From UBA6115 sp964534515 (GTDB lineage Bacteria > Bacillota > Clostridia > Christensenellales > Aristaeellaceae): a stretch of DNA of 15,008 nt. A model generated the notes under the pieces. It was not told where the DNA came from. It made no database searches and saw nothing but the letters and a program-made list of their open reading frames with translations. Made by a program: the position numbers and the translations under genes. The stretch covers positions 1 through 15,008 of the forward strand of contig CAZHPW010000059.1 in assembly GCA_964534515.1 (NCBI GenBank), given 5' to 3'. Below are positions 1 to 7,383 of the stretch, in pieces; the first letter of the stretch is position 1, and each line of letters begins with the position of its first letter.

Positions 1-422
1 TTGCGGCCGGAAATGGGGCGGGAGATTTCCTTGAGCGCTTCAACGGCGCTTTCGGTGGCCTTTTCAATACCGCGCTTCAGACCCATGGGGTTGGCGCCGG
101 CGGCCAGGTTCTTGAGGCCCTCGCGCACGATGGCCTGCGCCAACAGGGTGGCGGTGGTGGTGCCGTCGCCGGCCACGTCATTGGTCTTGGTGGCGACTTC
201 TTTGATGAGCTGGGCACCCATGTTCTCAAAGGGATCGTCCAGTTCAATTTCCTTGGCGATGGTGACGCCGTCATTGGTAATAGTGGGGGCGCCGTACTTC
301 TTGTCCAGCACCACGTTGCGGCCTTTGGGGCCTAAGGTAATCTTGACGGTATCTGCCAGGGTGTTCAGACCCTTTTCCAGGGCCTGGCGCGCGTCGGCGC
401 CGAATTTCAATTGCTTAGCCAT
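1..422 (-). CDS. groEL: 60 kDa chaperonin GroEL, N-terminal 140 residues (gene runs off left edge)
   Basis: Subunit of the ATP-driven GroEL-GroES folding chamber in the cytosol. The translation starts MAKQLKFGADAR and continues with the family's N-terminal equatorial domain: the ATP-binding stretch TLGPKGRNVVLD at about residues 29-40, the catalytic aspartate in NDGVT (D51, equivalent to E. coli D52) and the nucleotide loop VAGDGTTTATLL at about 83-94. The ATG at 420-422 is preceded by AGGAGAG (432-438, complement strand) at 9 nt spacing, which fixes the start. It lies 28 nt downstream of groES, so the two are one operon and share the CIRCE-controlled promoter further upstream. The apical and C-terminal parts are outside the window. 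Identification is secure. Confidence 0.98.
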   Translation of the reverse strand, partial: MAKQLKFGADARQALEKGLNTLADTVKITLGPKGRNVVLDKKYGAPTITNDGVTIAKEIELDDPFENMGAQLIKEVATKTNDVAGDGTTTATLLAQAIVREGLKNLAAGANPMGLKRGIEKATESAVEALKEISRPISGR

Positions 423-450
423 TTGTCTTCACTCTCCTAATTATCAAAAA

Positions 451-735
451 TTATTCCACAACGGCCAGGATATCGGACTGGCGGACGATGATGAGCTCTT
501 CGCCGTTCAGCTTGACTTCTGTGCCTGCGTATTTGGAATAAATCACCTTCTGGCCTTTGGTGACATGCATGGTAATCTCTTTGCCGTCCACATTGCCGCC
601 GGGTCCAACGGCGATGACTTCGGCCATCTGGGGTTTTTCTTTGGCGGCTCCGGTTAAGATAATGCCACCTTTAGTGGTTTCTTCACTTTCGACATTCTTG
701 ATGACCACGCGGTCACCCAAGGGTTTGATGCTCAT
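451..735 (-). CDS. groES: 10 kDa co-chaperonin GroES
   Basis: Heptameric lid of the GroEL chamber. The 94-residue protein starts MSIKPLGDRVVIK and has the conserved mobile-loop region ESEETTKGGIILTGAAKEKPQ, the barrel motif AEVIAVGPG, and the C-terminal stretch YAGTEVKLNGEELIIVRQSDILAV. The length is normal for the family. A longer in-frame start six codons upstream exists, but the ATG at 733-735 is preferred: AGGAGG lies at 741-746 on the complement strand with 5 nt spacing, and the protein then begins exactly where the family begins. It is the first gene of the groES-groEL operon, behind a CIRCE operator and a good promoter, so HrcA-type heat-shock repression is expected. Confidence 0.98.
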   Translation of the reverse strand: MSIKPLGDRVVIKNVESEETTKGGIILTGAAKEKPQMAEVIAVGPGGNVDGKEITMHVTKGQKVIYSKYAGTEVKLNGEELIIVRQSDILAVVE

Positions 736-763
736 AGAATCCTCCTCGTTCATCTTGCTGTTG

Positions 764-790
764 TTAGCACTCTTTGAGGTTGAGTGCTAA
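764..790 (-). promoter_or_regulatory. CIRCE operator (HrcA binding site)
   Basis: A perfect inverted repeat TTAGCACTC-N9-GAGTGCTAA matches the CIRCE consensus exactly. It sits about 30 nt upstream of the groES start and just downstream of the predicted transcription start, so bound HrcA would block transcription and the repeat would also be in the 5' UTR. This is the classical groESL and dnaK heat-shock operator of Gram-positive bacteria. hrcA itself is not in the window. Confidence 0.97.
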
Positions 791-800
791 ACCTGCTCAT

Positions 801-829
801 AATATACCCCAATTCATCTCTGAATGCAA
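801..829 (-). promoter_or_regulatory. Sigma-A-type promoter of groES-groEL
   Basis: On the complement strand, TTGCAT (824-829) is separated by exactly 17 nt from TATATT (801-806). The predicted start of transcription falls near 793-795, immediately before the CIRCE repeat, which is the standard arrangement for HrcA control. The call is from consensus match and position only. Confidence 0.8.
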
Positions 830-968
830 GGGTTTAATAAAATAAAGTCACGAATATTCAAATTATTTACACCTTGCGCGCTATCCCGGTTTTATCTCTG
901 TCATTGAGCTAAGGTTTCATAAGGCTTGCATGAAATGTTTATTTGTGCCTGTATATATTTGCCTTATT
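830..968. other. AT-rich intergenic stretch, no gene seen
   Basis: This stretch lies between the groESL promoter and the terminator of the MBL-fold gene. It contains no plausible reading frame with a ribosome binding site. A short TTTCAT-N9-ATGAAA inverted repeat at 915-935 is present, but it has no recognisable partner gene or known operator match. Confidence 0.5.
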
Positions 969-994
969 AAAAAAAGGACGCACAATCGCGTCCT
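969..994 (-). terminator. Rho-independent terminator after the MBL-fold gene
   Basis: On the complement strand a perfect 7-bp stem AGGACGC / GCGTCCT with a 6-nt loop (982-987) is followed directly by a run of T residues (969-975). It lies about 20 nt past the stop of the leftward MBL-fold gene and closes the CotH-MBL transcription unit. Confidence 0.9.
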
Positions 995-1014
995 CCAACT
1001 AATGAATAAATAAT

Positions 1015-1854
1015 TTATTCCTTAATCTTTCTTGTCTGCTCAATGCTGATGCCGTAGCCGTCACTGGTCAGGGACACGCTGCCGTCCTTGGTGGCGTACC
1101 AGCGGATGCCCCTGGTCTCCAGGTTGGAGATGACCGCCCCGGCCGGCGGGTTTTTGGCGCTGGAGGGGATGACCGCGATTTCCGGTTTTACCTCATCCAG
1201 CAGCATGTCCAGCCCATCCACGTTCTGGCCGTGCACCGGCATCTTGATGACGGTGTGGGGGGTAAGAAGGCCGGAAGCCTTCATCTCCTCAATGCGCTGG
1301 GACATGATGTCACCGGAGAAGAAGAAGGAGTTGTTTCCATGCTGAATCTGGGTCACGAGCGAGAAATTGTTGTCCTCATCCTCTGAGTACTCGGGCTTTT
1401 CCGCCGGCAGCACCTTAAAGGACACCTGGTCCAGAGTAAATTCGAGGGGTTCTGTCACCTTGACCACATCCAGGTCGGCAATCAGGCCAAAGACCATCAT
1501 CGCCAGGTCGCTGTCCTTCTTGTAATCCGGTGCCAGCACCTTGTCCACCTTCACCGCGTTCAACACCTCCGGCACACCGCCGATGCTGCGCTTGTCAAAA
1601 TGGGTCAAAATCATAAAATCCAGCGTTTCAATGCCCTTTTCGGTTAGAAAGCCCGCGATTTCAGGTCCGTCGTCCTCCTCGCCCACATCAATGAGCACGG
1701 CGTGGTGGTCTGTCCTGAGCAGGTAGGCGTCCGCCTTGCCAATTTTAAAGTAACGGATGCGCAGGGTGCCGTATTTTTCTGTCTGGGCAGACGCGCCTAA
1801 AACACCAATCAGCATGAGAAGGGTCAACAGAACCACAAGGCTTCTCTTTAACAT
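1015..1854 (-). CDS. Exported metallo-beta-lactamase-fold protein, ComEC C-terminal-like, with degenerate metal site
   Basis: A 279-residue protein. Residues 1-23 form a signal peptide (MLKRSLVVLLTLLMLIGVLGASA). The body follows the MBL-fold hydrolase plan seen in the soluble domain of ComEC and related secreted proteins: KADAYLLRTDHHAVLIDVG (40-58), LTHFDKRSIGG (83-93), FFFSGD (177-182) and KMPVHGQ (204-210). The usual zinc motif THxHxDH is changed to T84-H85-F86-D87-K88-R89-S90, so its second histidine, aspartate and third histidine are missing. The later HHGS motif is V207-H208-G-Q. Normal two-metal catalysis therefore looks unlikely, although the SGD aspartate remains. The ATG at 1852-1854 is chosen over one 11 codons upstream because CTCCTC (1861-1866, SD on the complement) precedes it by 6 nt and the signal peptide then starts cleanly. 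It lies 48 nt downstream of the CotH-type gene and is probably co-transcribed with it. The fold is fairly sure; the function is unknown. Confidence 0.8.
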   Translation of the reverse strand: MLKRSLVVLLTLLMLIGVLGASAQTEKYGTLRIRYFKIGKADAYLLRTDHHAVLIDVGEEDDGPEIAGFLTEKGIETLDFMILTHFDKRSIGGVPEVLNAVKVDKVLAPDYKKDSDLAMMVFGLIADLDVVKVTEPLEFTLDQVSFKVLPAEKPEYSEDEDNNFSLVTQIQHGNNSFFFSGDIMSQRIEEMKASGLLTPHTVIKMPVHGQNVDGLDMLLDEVKPEIAVIPSSAKNPPAGAVISNLETRGIRWYATKDGSVSLTSDGYGISIEQTRKIKE

Positions 1855-1902
1855 AATGCTCTCCTCAATTTTTCTAAATCCTAACAAAAGCGTGAAAACC
1901 TG

Positions 1903-4299
1903 TCAATTACTGGCCTGCTCAAGGGCTTTTTGATAATCCCCGAAATAGGTCGTTATGTCCTGCTCGCTCAGGTTGTAAGCGTCAATCAGCCAGTTCATGA
2001 CCGACTTTGGTCTCAGCACCAAATATTTCTCAAACTTGTCCATCTCGGACACCCAGCGCGCCATGCTCAGTTCTTTCCACTTGCTAAAATGCTTTTCAAG
2101 TACAGGGATGTACAAGGCCCGCCATTTATCCATGGTGGTTTTGATGTAATCAGGCGAGAAACGCTGCGCCATCATTCTACCGATGAGGGTCAAAAACTCT
2201 GTCCGCATACTCGGTACTTCCATCAGCGCGTTGAACAGTTCGCCGTAGTTATGCCGGGTGGCATACCTGCCGCTTCTTAAGTAAAAATCAATCGGCTCGC
2301 GGTTGTTGTGGTACATGGACAGATCCAGGTCAAACAGCATCAATTTCCACTTGCCGCCCGGCAGGCGGTAATACCGCACGTTGGACAGGTCGGTGTTGCC
2401 GGAGATGATTTCCATGGCTGTGTGCGCAAACAGGCTTCGCACATCCAGCCGGTCTGTCACATGTTTCAAGGAAGCGGGGTTGTTTAAATCGTGGCTTCGG
2501 CAATACTCGGCCAGCGCTTCCAAATCCGCCTTGCCGCCCTTTTGCTGGGTGCCCCGGTTCTTGATGATGTCAATCTGGTCAATCAGGTCCGGGTCGTTTA
2601 AGCCCTCCCATTGGGCTATCGCATCCTGGTTGGAGCGCTCCCTGAAGTTAAACGCGCCCCAGTATTCGCCGTTCACATAAACCTGCGCCGGCGCGCTGGC
2701 CAGATACATCACGCCAAAGCCATTGGCCAGGCGGGTTAAGAAGGCGTCCTTGATGCGCGTGCGCCTGGTGTCCGTCCCGCCGTGGCGCAAGGTCAGCGCG
2801 TCATATTCGTTATAGGTTCGGTCAGAAAAGGGGTTGATGGCAAAATGTTCTTTTTCCAGTTTGCTCCTGGCATAGAGGGTAAAAGTGCGGGGAATATAAA
2901 CCTTGCTGCTGCCCCCGGTCAAGCGGATACCGGATACCTGGTTGACCGCTTGGTCATGCTCCGCGTCATACATCTCCACGTTCAATATCCGCTCCGTCGT
3001 CAATTCCTCATTGCCTTCCTCAAACAGCCCTTTGGAGCCAAAGAAGATGGCTTTCTCCCCGGCCAGGCAGACCACCGGAATGCCCTGCGGCGCTTCCTCA
3101 AACAGGTAGGTCTGTGTGGCGGTGAGGGAGGAGACCCAGCCGTCCTGATAGGCCTTGGCGCGGATGACGGTATTTTTGTCAATGAAAATGGGGGATTGGT
3201 AGACAGCTGACTTTGATGTCGGCTCATCCCCGTTGGTGGTATAGCGAATGTGGCTTCCCGGTGCCGCCTTCAGTTCCAGGTTGAAAGCTTCGCTTAAAAA
3301 GCCGCCTGTCAGGGAGTATTCAACCTTGTCTAACCTGTTGATGCTGCCTTTTGCCGGATTGGTCTTTTGCGGAGTAGGCGTTTCAAAATAGCGGAAAACG
3401 CCCTGTCCTTCCAGCCGGCCATAGTTGATGCCGCCAAACTGTGTGGTGAGAGAGACGGCGTCTATGACTTCTTTGCCGTCAGAGAGCACCAGGCTGCCGT
3501 TGGTGCGCTCAATCTCAAAGGCGGTGTTGATGTATTTGCTTCTTAGTTTTTCTTTGTCTTCGCCCATGTAGCAGTAGATTTGGATCAACTGCCCCGGCTT
3601 TAAGGTCAACTTGGGCAGGGCGTACTTCTGCAAGTCCAGGGCGTCATCTGAGAGGTAAAACCCCTTTAAATTGATGCTCTCAGTACTGATATTTTGAAGC
3701 TCCACCCAATCGGCGTTGGGCTTGCCGAATTCATAGGCGATGTCGGAGGCAAGCACCTCGCTGATGACAAGGCCTTTTGCCCTTGCCCTCTCATAGCGCG
3801 CTTTCTCCATATCATCCTTGCTTAGCAGGGTGTTTTCACTGCCCGGCGTCACGGCCCAGGTGCGCTCAAACTGCCCTTTATCCACGCGAATAAGGCTCTC
3901 ATCCTTTTGCATGTCCTGATAGGTGACCTGGTCCAATTTTTCCCCGTCCGCTGAAAACAGTGTGATGGTTTCGCCTTCCTTGGCCAGGGCAAAACCCAAG
4001 CCCATATCATCGCTGGCCAAAACCAGGTATTCTCCTGGCTTCAACTGCCCATCCAACCTGGTTTTAAACGGCCTCGCCGCGCTGTCGGTGATGCCCATGC
4101 CGGAAAGGTCAATCGCGGTGTCACCCGCGTTATGTAATTCAATAAAATCGGCCAGCCGCCCCTCAATGGGGTAAAGGCTGTTTGTGGAAAGCACTTCGCT
4201 GATATACAACTGCGGCAAAACAAGGTTCTCCCCGGTCTGCGCGGCAGCGGGGAAAAGCATCATAAGGCAAAGCAATATCAGGATGGCCTTTGTTTTCAA
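1903..4299 (-). CDS. Exported lamin-tail / chitobiase-like / CotH kinase-family surface protein
   Basis: A 798-residue secreted protein. Residues 1-20 are a signal peptide. Two lamin-tail (LTD) domains follow at about 28-135 (ISEVLSTN, DFIELHN, KPGEYLVLAS) and 177-300 (ISEVLASD, DWVELQNIS, GFYLSD). A chitobiase/hexosaminidase C-terminal-type beta domain covers about 335-400 (GSHIRYTTNGDEPT). The CotH domain spans about 435-770, with YVNGEYWGAFNFRE (541-554), GNTDLSNVRYYR (634-645) and FDLDLS (656-661). The aspartates D637, D657 and D659 are candidates for the kinase-fold catalytic residues. CotH proteins are atypical kinases, and in Bacillus CotH phosphorylates spore-coat proteins. In Clostridia, LTD-CotH proteins are usually surface proteins of unknown substrate. 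The start codon is TTG (4297-4299), with GGAGG at 4305-4309 at 5 nt spacing. The MBL-fold gene follows, and a promoter lies upstream at 4363-4391. The family call is strong; target and role are inferred. Confidence 0.9.
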   Translation of the reverse strand: MKTKAILILLCLMMLFPAAAQTGENLVLPQLYISEVLSTNSLYPIEGRLADFIELHNAGDTAIDLSGMGITDSAARPFKTRLDGQLKPGEYLVLASDDMGLGFALAKEGETITLFSADGEKLDQVTYQDMQKDESLIRVDKGQFERTWAVTPGSENTLLSKDDMEKARYERARAKGLVISEVLASDIAYEFGKPNADWVELQNISTESINLKGFYLSDDALDLQKYALPKLTLKPGQLIQIYCYMGEDKEKLRSKYINTAFEIERTNGSLVLSDGKEVIDAVSLTTQFGGINYGRLEGQGVFRYFETPTPQKTNPAKGSINRLDKVEYSLTGGFLSEAFNLELKAAPGSHIRYTTNGDEPTSKSAVYQSPIFIDKNTVIRAKAYQDGWVSSLTATQTYLFEEAPQGIPVVCLAGEKAIFFGSKGLFEEGNEELTTERILNVEMYDAEHDQAVNQVSGIRLTGGSSKVYIPRTFTLYARSKLEKEHFAINPFSDRTYNEYDALTLRHGGTDTRRTRIKDAFLTRLANGFGVMYLASAPAQVYVNGEYWGAFNFRERSNQDAIAQWEGLNDPDLIDQIDIIKNRGTQQKGGKADLEALAEYCRSHDLNNPASLKHVTDRLDVRSLFAHTAMEIISGNTDLSNVRYYRLPGGKWKLMLFDLDLSMYHNNREPIDFYLRSGRYATRHNYGELFNALMEVPSMRTEFLTLIGRMMAQRFSPDYIKTTMDKWRALYIPVLEKHFSKWKELSMARWVSEMDKFEKYLVLRPKSVMNWLIDAYNLSEQDITTYFGDYQKALEQASN

Positions 4300-4362
4300 A
4301 CAAACCTCCGATTTGAGCGGATGAGCGGGATAAGGCAGGAAAGGGAAAGTCTGCTGAAGCGA

Positions 4363-4391
4363 ATTTTACCATAGCGGGTCTGTGTTCACAA
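4363..4391 (-). promoter_or_regulatory. Promoter of the CotH-MBL unit
   Basis: On the complement strand, TTGTGA (4386-4391) and TAAAAT (4363-4368) are 17 nt apart, with a TGG extended -10 element directly before the -10. It begins right after the htrA terminator hairpin and leaves a leader of about 55 nt before the TTG start. Supported by consensus and position only. Confidence 0.65.
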
Positions 4392-4420
4392 GCAAAGAGC
4401 CCCGGCTTGCGCCAGGGCTC
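4389..4420 (-). terminator. Terminator after htrA
   Basis: The hairpin GAGCCC-x-GGC-loop-GCC-x-GGGCTC (4397-4420) has nine base pairs and one internal mismatch. On the complement strand it is followed by TTTGCTTG. It lies 20 nt past the htrA stop. The T tract is short and interrupted, so termination may be partial. It overlaps the -35 box of the CotH promoter. Confidence 0.75.
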
Positions 4421-4439
4421 AGATTTGAAGGGAAAACTA

Positions 4440-5744
4440 TTACATGTCTTTCTCGTCAAGCATGAGCAGTTCCACGGTGTAATCGCTGGAGGTGCCTTTG
4501 CCCAGGGCGGAGAAGCGCTCCGCGTTCTCCAGCGCGCTCAGCAGGCCGTCCACACGGTAGACCTTCACCTTCACGGTGTCGCCTTCCTTCTTGTCCTGAA
4601 GGATGTCAATGAGTTGGGTGTTATTGCTGATAACCTCGCCGTCCGCTTCCACAATGATGTCACCGGGCTTTAAGCCGGCTTTTTCAGCGGGGGAGTTCTG
4701 CTCCACCACCATCACCAGAGCGCCCTGGGGGATGATGCCCTGGGAGGCTGAAACATAGTTGCTCACAGAACCGATGGTGACGCCCATGCGGGGCTTGGGT
4801 GCGGCCTCGTTGGCCTCGTTCTCACGCACTTTCTGGGCCTCGGCTTCCGCTTCCTCAGCGTTGTACTTCTCAAGCGCTGAGCGAATGAGGGGTTTTGCCA
4901 TGTTGATGGGCACGCACATGCCGATGTTGTCAACGGAGAAGGTGTTTTGTGAGAAGAAGCTGCCGCCGCCGTCCACCAGTTTCATGGTCGGGATGCCCTG
5001 CAATTGACCCAGGGTGTTGAACATGCCGCCGCCGGAGTTGCCGGAGGAAATCGCGGCGTCTACCTGAATCATGTGGTTTTCAATCTCAGTGCGCAGGCCA
5101 TAGCGGTCAAGGCCGGTGGATGTCATGGTGCGGGACACCGCGGACACGATGCCTGTGGTCACGCTGCGCTCAAATTGCTGACCCAAGGGGTTGCCGATGA
5201 CGATGGCGTACTCACCCACCTGGATGGCGTCGCTGTCGCCCAGCTGCACGGCGGGCAGGTCAAGGCCGGGCACCAGGAGCACGGCCACGTCCAGGTCGGA
5301 GTCGTATTCCACAACCTGGGCTTCCAGTTCGCGCTCGCCCACGGTCACGGTCACGCGGCTTGCGCCTTCAATCACGTGGAAGTTGGTCAGCACGTGGCCA
5401 TAGGTGGAGATGACGGTGCCGGAACCCGTTCCGGCCTTGCGCTCCTGCTCCAGAGGCCTGGTGTCCTCATTGAAGGGAAAGCGGTAGCCAAAGCCGTACT
5501 GGCTGCTTCTGACGTTCTGGTAGTTGTTCACGCCCACAACGCTCTCCTGTGCCGCCTTGGCCGCCTCAATGAAGGGGCTGGTAATCTGGCTCTGGTCGGT
5601 CGTGGTGTTCACCAGCGCGTCCACCTCATCGCCCGTCAGCGTGCCGGTTGAGGTCGTGGCCAGGCTGTTGAGCGTCAGGCCCAGGGCCAGACTCAACACC
5701 AAAGCGGCTACAATGAAACCGGTCCATTTCTTGTTTGTTCTCAT
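4440..5744 (-). CDS. htrA: HtrA/DegP-family membrane-anchored serine protease with PDZ domain
   Basis: A 434-residue trypsin-like protease for extracytoplasmic protein quality control. Residues 8-29 form an N-terminal membrane anchor. The protease domain (about 60-290) carries a complete triad: H123 in TNFHVIEGA, D152 in SDLDVAVL and S237 in SSGNSGGG. IGNPLG (183-188) and VQVDAA-like context (MIQVDAAIS, 225-233) are also typical. The usual GNSGGPL is GNSGGGMF here, a minor change beside the nucleophile. A charged Ala/Glu-rich linker (about 294-318) leads to one PDZ domain (about 318-400) with GLKPGDIIVEADGE. There is one PDZ domain, as in Gram-positive HtrA rather than DegP. The ATG at 5742-5744 has AAGGAAGG about 11 nt upstream. 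No clear promoter consensus was found in the 200-nt gap to the divergent gene. Stress induction is likely for the family but is not visible in the sequence. Confidence 0.95.
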   Translation of the reverse strand: MRTNKKWTGFIVAALVLSLALGLTLNSLATTSTGTLTGDEVDALVNTTTDQSQITSPFIEAAKAAQESVVGVNNYQNVRSSQYGFGYRFPFNEDTRPLEQERKAGTGSGTVISTYGHVLTNFHVIEGASRVTVTVGERELEAQVVEYDSDLDVAVLLVPGLDLPAVQLGDSDAIQVGEYAIVIGNPLGQQFERSVTTGIVSAVSRTMTSTGLDRYGLRTEIENHMIQVDAAISSGNSGGGMFNTLGQLQGIPTMKLVDGGGSFFSQNTFSVDNIGMCVPINMAKPLIRSALEKYNAEEAEAEAQKVRENEANEAAPKPRMGVTIGSVSNYVSASQGIIPQGALVMVVEQNSPAEKAGLKPGDIIVEADGEVISNNTQLIDILQDKKEGDTVKVKVYRVDGLLSALENAERFSALGKGTSSDYTVELLMLDEKDM

Positions 5745-5946
5745 TTTATCTGTGTTCCTTCCTTTTTTGGATGCTTATCCGCAGGTTTTCTGCATACTCA
5801 TCTTACTAAGACTTTTTGATGCTTTTTTTGCGAATTGGTGAACGAAATGTGAATTTGGATTTTTTCATTCTCCATGCATGAATTTATACCCACATGGCGT
5901 TTGATGGATGAGCTCGCTTGTGCGGGCCGGGAAGGAAGAATTTTTT

Positions 5947-6912
5947 ATGAAACGCATGTTAAGTTTGGCTTTGGTTCTTGTGATGGTTCTCTTGATGCTG
6001 CCGTCCCTGGCCTTGGCTGCCAATACCATCAAAATCATAAACGAGAAGGAATTTCGTTTCAAGAACCTGCATGACGAGGAAACTGTCTTCTCTATTAAAA
6101 ACATCGCTAAAAAAGACCTGGATATCACGGTCACCGTCCGGGATGAGGACACCCGCAAAACAGTCCAGACCATGAACTTCATCATCCCCAAAGGGGAGAC
6201 CATGCCGGTGAAGGCCTATGTCTACAAGATGCTGGGCAAGGAAGGCGAGGTCAATGTTTACCGCTACACCATCAAGGTAAAGGGCAATGAGACCAAAACC
6301 TATTACTACGCTCAAAAGCTGACCATCATCAAGGGCAAGGATGGCAAGATGGTGCAGAGTTACAAACAAATCCATTCCCCGCACTATTATGACAATACCG
6401 CCTCCTCCTTTGGCCCGCATTTCCGGGATGTCACGCCCAATCTGACGGATAAGTGGTATATGTTTACCCCCATCAACCTGAGCATTCAGGGCAGGCAGAC
6501 CTTCCCCCTGGTTGCCAGCAACATCTACCAGGTGGGCGAGGTGCACGTGGATGTGAACGGCGACTCCGTTTATGTCAGCTACACCATGTTCTATCAGAAC
6601 AAAAAGCACTACAACACCGAAATTAGAAGTGAGTACCTGAACTTCTACAATTCCTACAACGATGTCACCGTGGTCGAACCTGAGGACATGGGCATGGCCA
6701 GCAAATACGCCTTCAACCGCCCCTTCAGCATCCAGAATGACCTGGGCGGCGACACCAATGTGCTGATGTTTGTCCGCAACCGCCTGTCTTATTATCCCTT
6801 CCCCAGCCCCAAGAGCGAACTGCGCCGCTTCTGGGAAAACCAGGATGAGCACAAGGCCCGCAGGGAAGCCATGCTCAACATGATGGACCCGATTGCCCAG
6901 CCCACCAAATAA
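5947..6912 (+). CDS. Exported protein of unknown family
   Basis: A 321-residue protein that I do not recognise. Residues 1-24 are a clear signal peptide ending ALA (MKRMLSLALVLVMVLLMLPSLALA), with no lipobox cysteine. The mature part has no membrane segment and no cysteine. Residues 25-135 alternate short hydrophobic and polar runs (DITVTVRDEDTRKTVQTMNF, YRYTIKVKGNETKTYYYAQK), which suggests an immunoglobulin-like beta sandwich. The rest is rich in Tyr, Phe and Asn (YVSYTMFYQNKKHYN, EYLNFYNSYND) and ends with a charged helix (SELRRFWENQDEHKARREAM). The ATG at 5947 is chosen over one 13 codons upstream because it gives a proper signal peptide and GGAAGGAAG lies about 8 nt before it. It is divergent from htrA and closed by a strong terminator, so it is probably monocistronic. 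A weak TTTTCA-N17-TATACC promoter-like pair ends at 5891. That it is a real exported protein is likely; its function is unknown. Confidence 0.85.
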   Translation: MKRMLSLALVLVMVLLMLPSLALAANTIKIINEKEFRFKNLHDEETVFSIKNIAKKDLDITVTVRDEDTRKTVQTMNFIIPKGETMPVKAYVYKMLGKEGEVNVYRYTIKVKGNETKTYYYAQKLTIIKGKDGKMVQSYKQIHSPHYYDNTASSFGPHFRDVTPNLTDKWYMFTPINLSIQGRQTFPLVASNIYQVGEVHVDVNGDSVYVSYTMFYQNKKHYNTEIRSEYLNFYNSYNDVTVVEPEDMGMASKYAFNRPFSIQNDLGGDTNVLMFVRNRLSYYPFPSPKSELRRFWENQDEHKARREAMLNMMDPIAQPTK

Positions 6913-6927
6913 ATAAAAGTACAAGCA

Positions 6928-6951
6928 AAAACGCCCCGAAAGGGGCGTTTT
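6928..6951. terminator. Strong bidirectional rho-independent terminator
   Basis: A perfect 10-bp stem AAAACGCCCC / GGGGCGTTTT closes a GAAA tetraloop (6938-6941), with A and T runs on the two sides. It lies between the rightward exported-protein gene and the leftward DUF3842 gene, and can serve both convergent units. Confidence 0.93.
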
Positions 6952-6966
6952 ACTATGTGTAATAAC

Positions 6967-7377
6967 TTATTTTTTGACGAGTTTTCTGACCTCGTCCACG
7001 CATTCATTCAGCGCTTCGTCCAGGCTGGCCTGCCTGCCGCCTACAATCTTCAGCCCGCAGCGCTCCGAGGGAATCAGGATTTTGGCAGCCGTGCTCTGCC
7101 CGATGGCGGAACTGATGGCGGGGGAAATTTCTCCCATCATCGCCCCTGTCACCAAGAGGCCTGTGACGCCCAGGATGATGCCGGCGTCCCTGCTTTGCCA
7201 GATGATGGCGTGCTCCCCGGTCGCGCCGTGCGCGGCGCCGGCTTTGAGCATGGAGGCAGTCGCCAGCGCGTTGGTGCCCAGCGCGACGATGGGCAGGTCC
7301 GGCAGCGCCTTCACCAGCTTGGTGACCAGCGCCTTGCCGATGCCGCCGCCCTGGCCGTCAATGACAAGAATCTTCAA
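6967..7377 (-). CDS. DUF3842 family protein
   Basis: A 136-residue soluble protein matching the DUF3842 family by its N-terminal MKILVIDGQGGGIGKALV, a Rossmann-like glycine-rich loop, and by VTGLLVTGAMMGEISPAI (about 71-88) and a C-terminal ILIPSERCGLKIVGG. The glycine-rich loop suggests nucleotide or cofactor binding, but the family has no established function that I know. The start codon is TTG (7375-7377), 6 nt after the stop of the ECF S gene, with GAGAGG and AAGGG just upstream and partly inside that gene's end. The tight spacing indicates translation coupled to the transporter subunit and suggests that the two act on the same substrate pathway. Confidence 0.85.
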   Translation of the reverse strand: MKILVIDGQGGGIGKALVTKLVKALPDLPIVALGTNALATASMLKAGAAHGATGEHAIIWQSRDAGIILGVTGLLVTGAMMGEISPAISSAIGQSTAAKILIPSERCGLKIVGGRQASLDEALNECVDEVRKLVKK

Positions 7378-7383
7378 TCGCCC

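Noticed and set aside
915..935. TTTCAT-N9-ATGAAA inverted repeat in the groES-MBL gap
   Set aside because: It has only 6-bp arms in AT-rich DNA, is not placed at a promoter start, and has no known operator match. Likely chance.
5004..5651. 215-codon rightward open frame inside htrA
   Set aside because: It is antisense to the conserved protease domain with all three catalytic residues. Its composition is typical of an antisense shadow (His/Gly/Val/Ala-rich).
5959..6924. 321-codon open frame on the complement strand opposite the unknown exported gene
   Set aside because: Its product is a low-information His/Val/Gly-rich sequence without signal peptide, SD or family resemblance. The rightward frame has a signal peptide, SD and terminator, so the complement frame is a shadow of it.
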